Source of the DNA: Aliarcobacter skirrowii CCUG 10374
GTDB lineage: Bacteria; Campylobacterota; Campylobacteria; Campylobacterales; Arcobacteraceae
Length of the DNA: 64,000 bases
Direction of reading: 5' to 3'
NCBI RefSeq assembly: GCF_003544835.1
Contig: NZ_CP032099.1
Span: 1,798,001-1,862,000 of the forward strand
Both the position numbers and the translations under genes were made by a program. The notes under the pieces are model-generated. The model was not told where the DNA came from and searched no databases. It saw nothing but the letters and a program-made list of their open reading frames with translations. Positions 1 through 9,611 of the stretch are shown here, one piece after another (the stretch's first letter is position 1; each line of letters begins with the position of its first letter).

Positions 1-444
1 TGTTGGAATTCCACCCTCAACCATTAAAATATATCTTCCTTTATATTTCTCAATAGCTGATTCAAGATTATGTTCAGCTTGCCATCCAGATGCTGCCATC
101 AAAGTTTCATGATACTCTAAAGATATATAATCAAAAATAAGTGAATCAATAGTTGGGGCATCTGTTCTAAGTAGTGATTCACTGCATCCTGTACACTCCG
201 CCATATGTAACCAAATAATTGGTAATCTATCACTCAAAGTTGCTGCTTTTGCAATCAATGGAGAGAAGCTTGATGGAAGTGTTAACATAGCAGTCATAGC
301 AGCAGCCCACTTCATAAAGTCTCTTCTTGAAACACCTTTTTCTTCCAAATGAGAGGCCAAAGTCTTCTCTTCTTTAAATCCCTCTAAGCTCTCTAATTGT
401 TTTAAACGATTAGATAATTTGTTATAAAGTTCACTATTTTTCAA
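1..444 (-). CDS. hydA: NiFe hydrogenase small subunit, N-terminal part (cut by window edge)
   Basis: The first 148 codons of an uptake-type [NiFe] hydrogenase small subunit, the electron-transferring FeS subunit that is exported folded with the large subunit. A twin-arginine signal SRRDFMKW lies at residues 39-46, followed by a hydrophobic stretch to about residue 67. The mature part shows ECTGCSES (Cys84, Cys87), ligands of the proximal FeS cluster in this family, then YISLEYHETLMAASGWQAE and a glycine-rich EGGIPT at the edge. The start is TTG at 444 with AGGAG at 451-455, six bases upstream; no ATG fits. The gene continues beyond base 1, so length and downstream partners are unknown. Symbol follows Campylobacter usage; hyaA or hupS would be equivalent. 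Confidence 0.9.
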   Translation of the reverse strand, partial: MKNSELYNKLSNRLKQLESLEGFKEEKTLASHLEEKGVSRRDFMKWAAAMTAMLTLPSSFSPLIAKAATLSDRLPIIWLHMAECTGCSESLLRTDAPTIDSLIFDYISLEYHETLMAASGWQAEHNLESAIEKYKGRYILMVEGGIPT

Positions 445-505
445 AAAATGCTCCTGTGTTTTATTTTTTGTTCTCTATTCTATCCTCTTTATGTTTACTA
501 TTCAT

Positions 506-1228
506 TTAATATTTTACTTTTGATAGATATAAACCATTTGGTTCTATTGGAGTTTTGAATATATTTTTTTCACAATTTAACTGTTTTTTTAAATCATTAA
601 TTGTGAGTTTTTTACTATTTATTTCAAGTAAAAATCCAACCATCAATCTAATTTGACTTCTTAAATATGAGTTTGCTGTAAAATTAAATACATAAATATC
701 TCTATATTTATAGAATTTTGTCTTAAATATCTCTCTTATTGTATTCTCTTTTTCGCTTCCAGTTTTATGAAAATATACAAAATCATGAACACCTTCAAAC
801 TCTTTTATAGCAAGTTTTAAAAGCTCTTCATCTACACTTTTTACATAAGTAATATATTTTTGATTAAATGGATTTGTAGGTTTTGTTGTGATTAAATATC
901 TATAAGTTCTTGTTTTTGCACTAAATCTTGCATGAAACTTATCATCAACTCTTGAAATATTTAAAATCTTTATTGCTTTATCTACTCTTTTATTTATTAT
1001 CTTTTTAAATTTTTCAAAATCACTCCAATAATCTGGAATAAAAGCATTAAAAACCTGTTTTGTAGCATGAACATCTCTATCTGTTCTTCCACTTAAAATA
1101 ATTTTTGTATCAATATTTATTGATTTAAAGACTTTTAAAAGCTCATCTTCAACTGTATTTTTGTTTGGCTGTTTTTGACTTCCACAAAAAGCAGTTCCAT
1201 CGTAAGATATTGTAAATTTTAGATTCAA
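506..1228 (-). CDS. truA: tRNA pseudouridine(38-40) synthase TruA
   Basis: Isomerises uridines 38-40 of the tRNA anticodon arm to pseudouridine. The N-terminal ISYDGTAFCGSQ and the catalytic loop SGRTDRDVHATKQV, with the catalytic Asp at residue 50, are diagnostic. RYLITT and the C-terminal NSYLRSQIRLMVGFLL match the second half of the fold. At 240 aa it is a normal short bacterial TruA. Family members usually read GRTDxGVHA; here the Gly is Asp (GRTDRDVHA). It is the last gene of a minus-strand run and begins 3 bases after the LptF/G-like gene, so it is probably co-transcribed with it. Confidence 0.95.
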   Translation of the reverse strand: MNLKFTISYDGTAFCGSQKQPNKNTVEDELLKVFKSINIDTKIILSGRTDRDVHATKQVFNAFIPDYWSDFEKFKKIINKRVDKAIKILNISRVDDKFHARFSAKTRTYRYLITTKPTNPFNQKYITYVKSVDEELLKLAIKEFEGVHDFVYFHKTGSEKENTIREIFKTKFYKYRDIYVFNFTANSYLRSQIRLMVGFLLEINSKKLTINDLKKQLNCEKNIFKTPIEPNGLYLSKVKY

Positions 1229-1231
1229 TTT

Positions 1232-2248
1232 TTAATACTCTTTTTTAATAGTTCTGCTATATAAAAGATAACTAGAGGCTATCCAAATAAATGGGATAAT
1301 ATAAAGTGAATGAAAAAGTAACTTATCTGCTATATATTTGATTAAAATATAATAAATTACAACTGTAACAATTGCATAAGCTGTTGTTCTATTTTTTTCA
1401 TATCTTGGATTAAAATATCCAAATACTATTACAAAAAATAGTGATATTAGAGGGAAAATTGATGTTAGTATAAAAAATGTGAAATCATCAATATCTTTAT
1501 TAATTTTAAAATTATTTTTCCAAAAATTATAGCTATTTGTGAACTCCTCATAATTTGAACTAGCTATTGAATCATTTATATACATTTTAGAGTAGTCAAT
1601 TTGATTTACTTCATCTATATCAATTATAAAAACTTTTCCATCATCTAATCTAAAACTTAAATTTCCATCTTGATTTAAAAGATGTGCCTCTTTACTTATA
1701 ATAAACTGCTCTTTATCTTTTTCAGTTTTGAAAAGTTTTACATCTTTATATTTCTTATCATCTTTTTCTGAGATATAAATAAGCCAATCTCCAAACTTTT
1801 GACCAAATTCACTCTCTTTTATATTAAAATTTGCCTCTTTTTTCTTAAAATCTAAAAATGTTTTTGTCAAATATTTTGTTTTTGGAATAAGCCCCAAAGA
1901 GATTACCAAAAGCATAGCTGAGAGCAAAATAGTAATTGGGAAAAAAATCTTTAAAACCCTAACTGGATTTAATCCAAAAGATGTAATAACTGTTAGTTCA
2001 TACTCACTTGATAGTTTTGAAACACTAATTGCTAAAGAGATAAAAAATGTAATTGGAAGAGTATAAAACAGAATTTGAGGTAATGAATAGCTAAAAAGTG
2101 TTAAAAGCTCATAAAAATTCATTGTAATAACTGATGTTAATGATGCAATTCTTACCAAAAAAACTACGCTTGTAATAAAAAATAGTCCCAAAAATATAGG
2201 AAAAAATGTAATACTTAATTGTGAATGTAAATAGTTATTTAATCTCAA
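1232..2248 (-). CDS. LptF/LptG (YjgP/YjgQ) family permease
   Basis: Inner-membrane permease of the lipopolysaccharide export machine (LptB2FG). It has the family layout in 338 aa: a first membrane helix at about 12-34, two or three more to about residue 122, a periplasmic beta-rich region (about 125-250) and three C-terminal helices (about 253-330). The motifs LYTLPITFFISLAIS-like and SSEYELTVITSFGLNP (the coupling-helix region contacting LptB) are clear. The sequence alone does not separate LptF from LptG. The start overlaps the end of the upstream peptidase gene by 4 bases, which indicates translational coupling. The same neighbour order (A24 peptidase, this permease, truA) is one I recall from Campylobacter. 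Confidence 0.85.
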   Translation of the reverse strand: MRLNNYLHSQLSITFFPIFLGLFFITSVVFLVRIASLTSVITMNFYELLTLFSYSLPQILFYTLPITFFISLAISVSKLSSEYELTVITSFGLNPVRVLKIFFPITILLSAMLLVISLGLIPKTKYLTKTFLDFKKKEANFNIKESEFGQKFGDWLIYISEKDDKKYKDVKLFKTEKDKEQFIISKEAHLLNQDGNLSFRLDDGKVFIIDIDEVNQIDYSKMYINDSIASSNYEEFTNSYNFWKNNFKINKDIDDFTFFILTSIFPLISLFFVIVFGYFNPRYEKNRTTAYAIVTVVIYYILIKYIADKLLFHSLYIIPFIWIASSYLLYSRTIKKEY

Positions 2249-2736
2249 AACAATCCCTTGAAAAATATTGATAAATTTAAAAAATACTCAAGTAAAAATG
2301 CTACTGCAAGAGGTGGAATAAATGGTATTTCACCATCTTTAAACCTTTTTACTCTATAAATATATAAAACTATTGCTAAAAGTGCAGATAAAAAAACTAA
2401 AAAAACAACCTCTTCTAAACCAACTATTATTGCAAAAGATGCAATAAGTGGTATATCTCCCTCACCTAAAGCTGTTTTTGTTTTTAAACTCTCATCTTTT
2501 AAAAATCTTGATTTAATATTTTGTATATAAAAAGTAACGACAAAATTTAATAAAACAAATGCTCCAGAGATAAAAAATGCATTTTTTAAAGAGTCGATAA
2601 AACTATACTCACTTATAAAAAATGATAAAAATAGAGCAACTAATAAAAGGTAATCAGGAACTGCTTTATACTTAAAATCATAAATTACTAAAACCAAAAG
2701 ATTTAGAAAAAATAGTGCTATTAAAACTGTTTGCAT
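2245..2736 (-). CDS. A24-family prepilin peptidase (short form)
   Basis: Integral-membrane aspartyl protease of the type IV prepilin peptidase family. The two catalytic aspartates sit in IYDFKYKAVPD (Asp20) and in GEGD at residues 91-94 (Asp94). The protein is only 163 aa, consisting of hydrophobic segments with no N-terminal cysteine-bearing methyltransferase domain, so it should cleave but not N-methylate a prepilin-like leader. Its substrate is unknown; no pilin gene is visible in the window. It lies between uppS and the LptF/G permease with a 3-base gap and a 4-base overlap, so it belongs to this operon. Confidence 0.85.
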   Translation of the reverse strand: MQTVLIALFFLNLLVLVIYDFKYKAVPDYLLLVALFLSFFISEYSFIDSLKNAFFISGAFVLLNFVVTFYIQNIKSRFLKDESLKTKTALGEGDIPLIASFAIIVGLEEVVFLVFLSALLAIVLYIYRVKRFKDGEIPFIPPLAVAFLLEYFLNLSIFFKGLF

Positions 2737-2739
2737 ATT

Positions 2740-3426
2740 TTATAAACCTCCAAATCTTCTTTGTCTTTTATTAAACTCAATAATAATATCTTCAAGCTCA
2801 TCAACACTAAAATCAGGCCAAAGTGTGTTTGTAAAAAACATCTCAGAATAAGCATTTTGCCATAATAAATAGTTTGAAAGTCTAATCTCTCCACTTGTTC
2901 GTATAAGCAAATCAACATCTCCAAATCCTGCTGTATCAAGACAAGATTCAAAGTTTTTTTCATTTATTTCAAGATTTTTCTCATTTAATTTTTTTATAGC
3001 TCTAATTATCTCATCTTTTGAACCATAATTTAAAGCTAATACTTGAGTAAGTCCAGAGTTTTTTGATGTTTTTTCTTCAATATCTTTTATACTTTTTTGT
3101 AAACTCTTTGAAAATCTACTTAAATCTCCTATTGCTTTAAATCTTATATTGTTTTTCATCAAAGTTTCATACTCATTTTTTAAAAACTTTTCCAAAAGCT
3201 TCATTAAATACTCAACTTCAAGTTTTGGTCTATTCCAATTCTCTGTTGAAAACGCATATAAAGTAAGGTATTTAACACCTATTTTTGCACAATACTCTGT
3301 AATCTCTCTTACAGTTTTTGCTCCAGCTTCATGACCAGCTGTTCTTTTAAGACCTCTTTGTTTTGCCCATCTTCCATTTCCATCCATAATTATTGCAAGA
3401 TGAGATGGGGGATTTGAACTACTCAT
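2740..3426 (-). CDS. uppS: Undecaprenyl diphosphate synthase (cis-prenyltransferase)
   Basis: Condenses isopentenyl units onto farnesyl diphosphate to give the C55 lipid carrier of cell-wall and glycan synthesis. It shows HLAIIMDGNGRWAKQRG (the Asp of MDGNGRWA binds diphosphate), GHEAGA, LYAFSTENWNRP and the C-terminal DLLIRTSGEIRLSNYLLWQ. I place the start at ATG 3426: the ATG overlaps the coaBC stop in ATGAGTAG, whereas the longer frame begins with a TTG at 3444. That gives 228 aa, the usual size. It sits between coaBC and the prepilin peptidase in an unbroken minus-strand operon. Confidence 0.95.
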   Translation of the reverse strand: MSSSNPPSHLAIIMDGNGRWAKQRGLKRTAGHEAGAKTVREITEYCAKIGVKYLTLYAFSTENWNRPKLEVEYLMKLLEKFLKNEYETLMKNNIRFKAIGDLSRFSKSLQKSIKDIEEKTSKNSGLTQVLALNYGSKDEIIRAIKKLNEKNLEINEKNFESCLDTAGFGDVDLLIRTSGEIRLSNYLLWQNAYSEMFFTNTLWPDFSVDELEDIIIEFNKRQRRFGGL

Positions 3427-4633
3427 TTGTAAACTCTTTTTCAAATCTATTTAAAATTTCTAAAGAGATATTTAGTTTATTTCCATAAAAATCAAAACTT
3501 TTATCTTTTAATAAAAGCTCTATTTTATTTGTATCACTTCCAAAAACATTAGACTCATCTAAAATATTTAGGCAAACTGCATCAAGATTTTTATTTTTTA
3601 GCATATTTTGTGCATTTGATTTTGCCTCTTTTTTATCCATCTCTGCTTTAAAACCAATAGAAAAAATATCTTTTTTATCTAAATTTGCCAATATATCAAT
3701 ATTTTTACTAAGCTCTAAACTCCAAGTTTCTCCAAGTTTCTCTTTTTTTAATTTCCCATCAAATTTTTCTTTTGGAATATAATCACTAACTGCTGCTACC
3801 ATAAATAAAAAACTCTTTTTATCTAATTTTTTATCTAAAGCTAATTTCAAATTTTCAAACATCTCTTGCGAACTATATGAAACTCTCAAATCTATCTCAT
3901 AAGGTATATTTTCAAAACCTCTACTTGAGACTAAAGTGACATCTGCACCCAAATAATAAAGCGCTGTTGCTAAATTTGATGCCATTTTCCCACTTGAAAA
4001 ATTTGAGATATATCTTACATCATCAATTTTTTCTAAAGTTCCACCACCACTTAAAACAGCTCTTCTATTTTCCCAATATGAAGTTTTTAAAAGTTCTTTG
4101 CAAGTTTTATGAAAAATATCTATTGGCTCAAGCATTGCACCATTTCCAACATCTTTACAAGCTAACTCTTTTGTTTGAGTTTGTAAAACTTCAAATCCTA
4201 AATTTTTTAAGTTATTAATACTTTGAATAGTAATAGGATTTTCAATCATATTTGTGTTTGCAGCAGGTGCAATAATAATTTTCTTTTTACAAGCAAGCAC
4301 TGTTTGAAGTAACAAATTATCAGCAATACCACAAGATATCTTATTTATAGTATTTGCAGTTGCTGGAGCAATTAGTAAAATATCAGCCCATTTTGTTATA
4401 TCTATGTGATTATAGTTTTGGCTTTTATCCCAGCTTTCACTACTCTCATCTAAAACTCTGTTTTGTGAAATTGCTTCAAATGTTATTGGATTTATAAACT
4501 TTTTTGCACCATCGCTTAAAATTACTTTTACATTTGCACCAGCTTTTATAAAAAGTCTTATTAACTCTAAACTTTTATATATTGCAATTGAGCCAGTTAC
4601 TGCTAAAAGTATATTTTTATCTTTTAAAATCAC
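3419..4633 (-). CDS. coaBC: Phosphopantothenoylcysteine decarboxylase / phosphopantothenate-cysteine ligase
   Basis: Bifunctional enzyme of coenzyme A synthesis. The N-terminal flavin decarboxylase domain (CoaC, about 1-180) starts with [20 protein letters not shown] and carries [27 protein letters not shown] and a Cys-containing substrate segment. The C-terminal ligase domain (CoaB, about 185-404) starts with [24 protein letters not shown] and includes AAVSDYIP and the Lys-rich KLKKEK loop. At 404 aa it matches the usual length. It overlaps glmU by 4 bases and uppS by 8, consistent with one polycistronic transcript. Confidence 0.95.
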   Translation of the reverse strand: MILKDKNILLAVTGSIAIYKSLELIRLFIKAGANVKVILSDGAKKFINPITFEAISQNRVLDESSESWDKSQNYNHIDITKWADILLIAPATANTINKISCGIADNLLLQTVLACKKKIIIAPAANTNMIENPITIQSINNLKNLGFEVLQTQTKELACKDVGNGAMLEPIDIFHKTCKELLKTSYWENRRAVLSGGGTLEKIDDVRYISNFSSGKMASNLATALYYLGADVTLVSSRGFENIPYEIDLRVSYSSQEMFENLKLALDKKLDKKSFLFMVAAVSDYIPKEKFDGKLKKEKLGETWSLELSKNIDILANLDKKDIFSIGFKAEMDKKEAKSNAQNMLKNKNLDAVCLNILDESNVFGSDTNKIELLLKDKSFDFYGNKLNISLEILNRFEKEFTNE

Positions 4634-5931
4634 GATTTCTTCTTAGATGAAAAATGTTTATAAAAATAACCATCAATAGTTTTTGCTTTTGCTCGTGTCA
4701 AATACAATTCACCTTTTTTTACATTTCCAGTAACTGTTGAACCAGCTGCTATTAATACATCATCTTCAATATTTACAGGTGCAACAAATTGTGTATCACT
4801 TCCAACAAAAACATTTTTTCCAATAGTTGTTTGATGTTTATTTACCCCATCATAATTACAAGTTATTGTTCCACAACCAATATTTGTGCCTTCATCTATA
4901 AGACAATCTCCAAGATATGATAGATGACCTGCTTTTACACCATTTAATTTAGCTTTTTTTGTCTCTACAAAATTTCCAATATGTGTTTTATTCAGTTCAC
5001 TATCTGGTCGTATTCGTGCCATTGGTCCAACATCACTATCTTTTACAATTGAGTCTTCAACTACACTATTTGTTTTTATATGTGAGTTTATAATTTTTGA
5101 GTTTCCAAGCAGACTTACACCATTTTCAATAATACTTTCACCTTCAATAGTAACTCCCTCTTCTATATAAATAGTATCAGGCAATCGAAGAATTACTCCA
5201 GCTTTTAAAAACTCTTTTTTAATTCTATTTTGATGAATTACTTCAGCATCGGAGAGTTCTACTTTTGAATTTACACCTTTAAAATTTTCTTCATTTACAA
5301 TCAAAGGTTTTAACACTTTTCCTTGATTGATTGCAATTTCAACTAAATCTGTTATGTAGTACTCTTTTTGTGCATTATTGTTATTTAGTTTTGGTAAATT
5401 TTCAAGTAAAAACTTTGTTTCAAACTGATAAATTCCAGCATTTGCTGTTGTGATTTTTAGCTCTTCAATAGTTGCATCTTTTTGCTCAACTATTTTTTTG
5501 ACATCTCCATTTTCAATTATTACTCTTCCATAACCATCTGCACTATCTAATTCTAAAACAGACATTACAATTGTTGCATTTGGAATATCAAATTTTTCTA
5601 ACTCACTTGCTTGAATAAGTGGCATATCACCATTTAAAACTAAAGTTTTTTCATATTTTGGAACGATTCCCATAACTGCCCCTCCAGTTCCAGGGTAGTT
5701 TTTATGGTCTTGAATTACAAAATTTATATTTGAAAAATATTTTTCAATTTCAGTTTTAACTTTTTCAAACTGATGATATAAAACAACCGTTATATCATCA
5801 CTCAATTTTAAAGCCTCTTTTATAGAGTAGTAAAGCATTGGTTTTCCAGAAATTTTATGTAAAACTTTTGGTGTATCTGATTTCATTCTAGTACCTTGCC
5901 CAGCTGCAAGTATTATTATTGATCTATTCAA
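4630..5931 (-). CDS. glmU: GlmU: GlcN-1-P acetyltransferase / GlcNAc-1-P uridyltransferase
   Basis: Makes UDP-GlcNAc, the precursor of peptidoglycan and lipid A and also the starting sugar of the pseudaminic acid pathway encoded 38 kb away. The N-terminal pyrophosphorylase domain has [19 protein letters not shown] and GDMPLI; the C-terminal half is a left-handed beta-helix of hexapeptide repeats with [32 protein letters not shown] and [11 protein letters not shown]. At 433 aa it is slightly shorter than the E. coli enzyme (456). It is separated by 12 bases from the ankyrin gene upstream and overlaps coaBC by 4 bases downstream. Confidence 0.96.
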   Translation of the reverse strand: MNRSIIILAAGQGTRMKSDTPKVLHKISGKPMLYYSIKEALKLSDDITVVLYHQFEKVKTEIEKYFSNINFVIQDHKNYPGTGGAVMGIVPKYEKTLVLNGDMPLIQASELEKFDIPNATIVMSVLELDSADGYGRVIIENGDVKKIVEQKDATIEELKITTANAGIYQFETKFLLENLPKLNNNNAQKEYYITDLVEIAINQGKVLKPLIVNEENFKGVNSKVELSDAEVIHQNRIKKEFLKAGVILRLPDTIYIEEGVTIEGESIIENGVSLLGNSKIINSHIKTNSVVEDSIVKDSDVGPMARIRPDSELNKTHIGNFVETKKAKLNGVKAGHLSYLGDCLIDEGTNIGCGTITCNYDGVNKHQTTIGKNVFVGSDTQFVAPVNIEDDVLIAAGSTVTGNVKKGELYLTRAKAKTIDGYFYKHFSSKKKS

Positions 5932-5943
5932 ATTTATTCCTTT

Positions 5944-7878
5944 TTATAAAGCTTCGTTTATCTCTTTTCTAAAATTCATTACAAGCTCACTTAATGCATT
6001 TCGCATATTATCATCACTTACATTTGTAGCTTCTAGATATCTATCTAAAACTCTCTCTTTGCTTTTAAAAAATTGTGCAATTTTTTTATTCTTTTGATGT
6101 TTATTATAAAGTAAAGCACCAGATGAAATAAGAGTAATTACAAGTCTAATATGACCTAAAATTGCAGCATAATTTAAAATATTAAATCCACTATTATCAG
6201 TTTCATTTAAATTAGCCCCTGCTGAAATTAGCCATCTTGCAATCTCATAATTCCCTTTCCATTGAGTGTGATGAAGAGCAGTTCTTCCGTGATTATCTTT
6301 TATATCAAGATTTGCTTTTTTTATCATAAGTTTTTCAACAACCTGAAGATTATCAGCAATTACAGCTTTATGAATTACAGTTCTTCCATCTTTATCTTGA
6401 ATATCAAGACTTACTTTATATTTTAAAAATAGTTGAAGATTTTTTAAAAACTCTGCTTGCTCTTTTGGATTAAGAAGCTTTAATCCCTCTTCTACCATAT
6501 ACGCTATTGGTGTAATTCCATTCTCATCAACACAATTTACATCTACTCCATACTCTACAAGAGTATTAATAATAGGTTCACAACTATATTTTACTAACTC
6601 ATATAAAATATTTCGTCCATTGGCTTTTTTTAGATTTACATTAACTCCTTGAGCCAATATTTTTTTAATATAAAAATCAAAATCGCCATTCTCTTGAACA
6701 TACTTTTCAAGCTGTTTTTCAGGAGTTTTTTGCCCAGTTGAAGCTAGATACAACTCAATTAAATTTTCTAAAATAGATTTCCCATAATTATCTACTTGAT
6801 TTACATTTGCACCATTTACTAAAAGAAAATCAACAACTCTTCTACTTGAAAAACCTTTTAAAATCTCTTGATGTAAAATACTTCTTCCATCTTCATCTAA
6901 GACTTCAATATCAGCTTTATTTCTTATTAAAATCTCTGCAAAAGCAAAATTTTTCTTCTCTAACTCTTTTTGTAAAGTTGTTTTACCATCTTTTCCAATA
7001 GAGTTTACACTTGAAGAAAAACCTAAAACCTGCTCTGCTAAAGAGATATAGTTATCATTTTGATTGATTGCTAAATATTTTTTATCTGTAATATCTTTAT
7101 CATGTTTTTGTAAAGTTGTAATATAAAAAATCTCATCAACAATAGACATTCCTCTATTATCAACAACACCTAAATCAATTCTTCTATCAATTAAATGATT
7201 TAGTAAAATTTTATTTCTATGACCTAAAAGAACAGCATTATAAAGTACATTTTGTCCATTTTTATCAATAGCATTTATATTAATACCTTTTGCCATTAAA
7301 ACCAAAGATATTCGCAAATTTTCTTGCAAAACAGAATAAAAAAGTGCATTTTGACCATTATTATCAACTACATTTATATCTTTTATCTTTTTTACAACAT
7401 CTTCAACAAGTTCCAGATTTTTACTTAAAACTGCATCAAATAGAACTGTTTTTCCACTATTATCAACCGAATCAAAATCTGGATTAAAATCTTGCAAAAA
7501 AGAGTATGCTTTTAGATTTGCAACTCTTACAAGTTCTTGTAAAACAGTTCTTCCTTTACTATTTTTACTATTTATATCATAACCATTTTGTAATAAAAAT
7601 TTTGCTGCTTCAAAATCATATTTTTCACAAGCATTACTTAGTACTGTTGCCCCTGTGTTATCCTCTTTGTACAAATCTACCCCTAGTTTTATTAAAAGTT
7701 TAATTGAATTGAATTTTTTCTTAAAAGCAAGTTGAAAAAGTATAGTTTTACCTCTATCATCAATAGCATTTATATCTACACCTTTATTTATATAACTTTT
7801 TACTTTGTTTTCATTTACACTATCTGACAATAGTTCTTTAAGTAAAGATTCACTATCTGCTTTGAAGTAGCTTAACAC
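5944..7878 (-). CDS. Ankyrin-repeat protein (about 15 repeats)
   Basis: A 644-aa protein made almost entirely of ankyrin repeats. I count about 15 units of roughly 33 residues beginning D-x-x-G-x-T/N-x-L, for example DDRGKTILFQLAF, DNNGQNALFYSV, DKDGRTVIHKAV and DNHGRTALHH. There is no signal peptide or membrane segment, so a cytoplasmic scaffold or binding protein is likely; no enzymatic domain is visible. The short C-terminal tail after the last repeat (about 600-644) is charged and helical. It starts the minus-strand run leading into glmU, but nothing in the sequence ties its function to UDP-GlcNAc synthesis. Partner and role are unknown. Confidence 0.85.
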   Translation of the reverse strand: MLSYFKADSESLLKELLSDSVNENKVKSYINKGVDINAIDDRGKTILFQLAFKKKFNSIKLLIKLGVDLYKEDNTGATVLSNACEKYDFEAAKFLLQNGYDINSKNSKGRTVLQELVRVANLKAYSFLQDFNPDFDSVDNSGKTVLFDAVLSKNLELVEDVVKKIKDINVVDNNGQNALFYSVLQENLRISLVLMAKGININAIDKNGQNVLYNAVLLGHRNKILLNHLIDRRIDLGVVDNRGMSIVDEIFYITTLQKHDKDITDKKYLAINQNDNYISLAEQVLGFSSSVNSIGKDGKTTLQKELEKKNFAFAEILIRNKADIEVLDEDGRSILHQEILKGFSSRRVVDFLLVNGANVNQVDNYGKSILENLIELYLASTGQKTPEKQLEKYVQENGDFDFYIKKILAQGVNVNLKKANGRNILYELVKYSCEPIINTLVEYGVDVNCVDENGITPIAYMVEEGLKLLNPKEQAEFLKNLQLFLKYKVSLDIQDKDGRTVIHKAVIADNLQVVEKLMIKKANLDIKDNHGRTALHHTQWKGNYEIARWLISAGANLNETDNSGFNILNYAAILGHIRLVITLISSGALLYNKHQKNKKIAQFFKSKERVLDRYLEATNVSDDNMRNALSELVMNFRKEINEAL

Positions 7879-7927
7879 TATAAAATTCCTTATTCAAATC
7901 CATTTTTATATAAGCTTATATTTTAAC

Positions 7928-9523
7928 CTAATTTCGATTAAAACTTTTTCTATATCTTTTTTTATCACTAAATTCTCTTTTATCCTCTTGCTTTTTTGTG
8001 CTAGCTCTATTTTTAATATTTCTATTTTTAAAAGGTGGTTTTTCAACATCTCTATCATCTATTAAAACACCTTTTAAAGATTTTTCAATAAATGCATTAA
8101 ATGAGTTTCTTAAAATATAGGCTTTTTCATGATCTGGAAAAATTTCTGGCAACTTATACGAAAGCCAAAGATATAAAGATATTTTTTTTACCTCATCTTC
8201 AACCAAAAGCAAATCTTTTTGTGTAATTGCCTTTTTTGGCAAGGTAATTGATGGTTTATAGTGATTTGGTCGTTTTTTTATAACACTTGCAATATATGAA
8301 TTAAATGCTTGAACTATAATAGTTGATTTTGTAGTAATTGGAGCTTGAGCTAAAAGATATTTCTCTTCTAAACTCAAACCATCTTTGCTATCAACAATTC
8401 TTGAAGTTTCAAGCATACTAGATAGATTTGCAGCTTCAAAAGGACCAGCAAATTTCATATTTAAAGCAAAAAAGTTTAAAACTTTTGCTAAGGATTTTGT
8501 CTTTAAATGCATAGATAAATTTTCTAGCTGAGAGTTGTTTATCTTTACTTTAAATGGTGGTTTTATAGTTTTTATTGGTGCTTCAAACTCATCTTTGATA
8601 TACTCTAAAACATCTCTTCGTGTAGCTCCTAAATATCCTGCTTCAAAAAGTCCAAATCTTCCAGCGCGACCTGCTATTTGAACTATCTCATTTACACTTA
8701 TTTTTCTTTTTGAAATACCATCAAATTTTGTATCAGTTGTAAAAAGTATTGTTTTAATTGGAAGATTTAACCCCATACTTATAGCATCTGTTGCAATTAA
8801 AATCTGAGTTTGCCCATCTCTAAATCTTCTGGCCTCATCACGGCGTACTTCAGGTGATAAATTTCCATAAATTACAGATACGGAATATTTTTTTTGCAGT
8901 TTTTGTTTTAGTTTTAAAACCTCGGCTCTTGAAAATGCTATTAAAGCAGTTCCATTTTCAAGTTTATCAAGTGGTGTCCATTTTGGTAAAACTCTTAATT
9001 CATTTTTTCTTTTATGTCTTATGATATTTAAATCTTCACCCAAATATGAGGCTATTTTTTTAACAGCATCAAGCGCATTTACACTTCCTGTCATAATAAC
9101 TTTTTTTGCAGGAACTCCAATAATAGCATTTACCCAAGCCCAACCTCTATCAATATCTTCAAGCATTTGAACTTCATCAATAATGGCAACATCAACTTCA
9201 AGGTCAAAATCTATCATCTCAATTGTTGAGCAAATATGAGCTGCTTCTTCATTTAAAATCTGCTCTTCACCTGTGATTAATGAAGCATCAATATTTGACT
9301 CTTTTAAATCTTCATACCCTTCAAGTGCCAAAAGCCTCAAAGGTGCAAGATATAATCCACTATTTGCCTCTTTTAATTTTTTCATAGCATTATATGTTTT
9401 TCCACTATTTGTTGGTCCTACATAAAACTCTAATTCTCTTTTTATAGTTCTTGCTAGTGGATAAAGTGATTTTAAATCACAATTTAATAAATCTTTTAGT
9501 TGTTCTTGCCAGTTATTTTCCAT
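7928..9523 (-). CDS. Suv3-like (SUPV3L1 family) ATP-dependent RNA helicase
   Basis: Superfamily 2 helicase of the Suv3 type, best known as the mitochondrial RNA degradosome helicase. Visible motifs are Walker A GPTNSGKT (36-43), LYLAPLRLLALEGYEDL, TGEEQ, the DEVQ box (116-119) in place of DEAD/DExH, MTGS (motif III), FSRAEVLKLK, and QIAGRAGRFG (motif VI). The C-terminal half matches the Suv3-specific helical region; the last 40 residues are very basic (KKRYRKSF) and may bind RNA. The gene stands alone, with 49 bases before the ankyrin gene, and diverges from trmA. Suv3-like helicases occur in Campylobacterota, but their role there is, to my knowledge, little studied. Confidence 0.85.
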   Translation of the reverse strand: MENNWQEQLKDLLNCDLKSLYPLARTIKRELEFYVGPTNSGKTYNAMKKLKEANSGLYLAPLRLLALEGYEDLKESNIDASLITGEEQILNEEAAHICSTIEMIDFDLEVDVAIIDEVQMLEDIDRGWAWVNAIIGVPAKKVIMTGSVNALDAVKKIASYLGEDLNIIRHKRKNELRVLPKWTPLDKLENGTALIAFSRAEVLKLKQKLQKKYSVSVIYGNLSPEVRRDEARRFRDGQTQILIATDAISMGLNLPIKTILFTTDTKFDGISKRKISVNEIVQIAGRAGRFGLFEAGYLGATRRDVLEYIKDEFEAPIKTIKPPFKVKINNSQLENLSMHLKTKSLAKVLNFFALNMKFAGPFEAANLSSMLETSRIVDSKDGLSLEEKYLLAQAPITTKSTIIVQAFNSYIASVIKKRPNHYKPSITLPKKAITQKDLLLVEDEVKKISLYLWLSYKLPEIFPDHEKAYILRNSFNAFIEKSLKGVLIDDRDVEKPPFKNRNIKNRASTKKQEDKREFSDKKRYRKSFNRN

Positions 9524-9576
9524 ATCTCTTCTTTTTTAAAATTCTTAAATTATATCTACTTTTACCAATATTTTCT

Positions 9577-9582
9577 TATAAT
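9577..9582 (+). promoter_or_regulatory. Predicted -10 box for trmA
   Basis: A perfect TATAAT lies 29 bases before the trmA start, in the gap between two divergent genes. No good -35 hexamer is visible, which is common in Campylobacterota. Inferred by consensus only. Confidence 0.45.
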
Positions 9583-9611
9583 ATTCCTTTTAAACAAAAG
9601 GATAAAACTTT

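Noticed and set aside
2721-2963. 80-codon minus-strand frame over the uppS end
   Set aside because: It lies wholly inside uppS and the peptidase start in another frame, has no ribosome site, and its protein has no sensible pattern.
6807-7703. Three plus-strand open frames opposite the ankyrin gene
   Set aside because: Leu/His/Gln-rich low-complexity translations typical of antisense of AT-rich repeats; no start signals.
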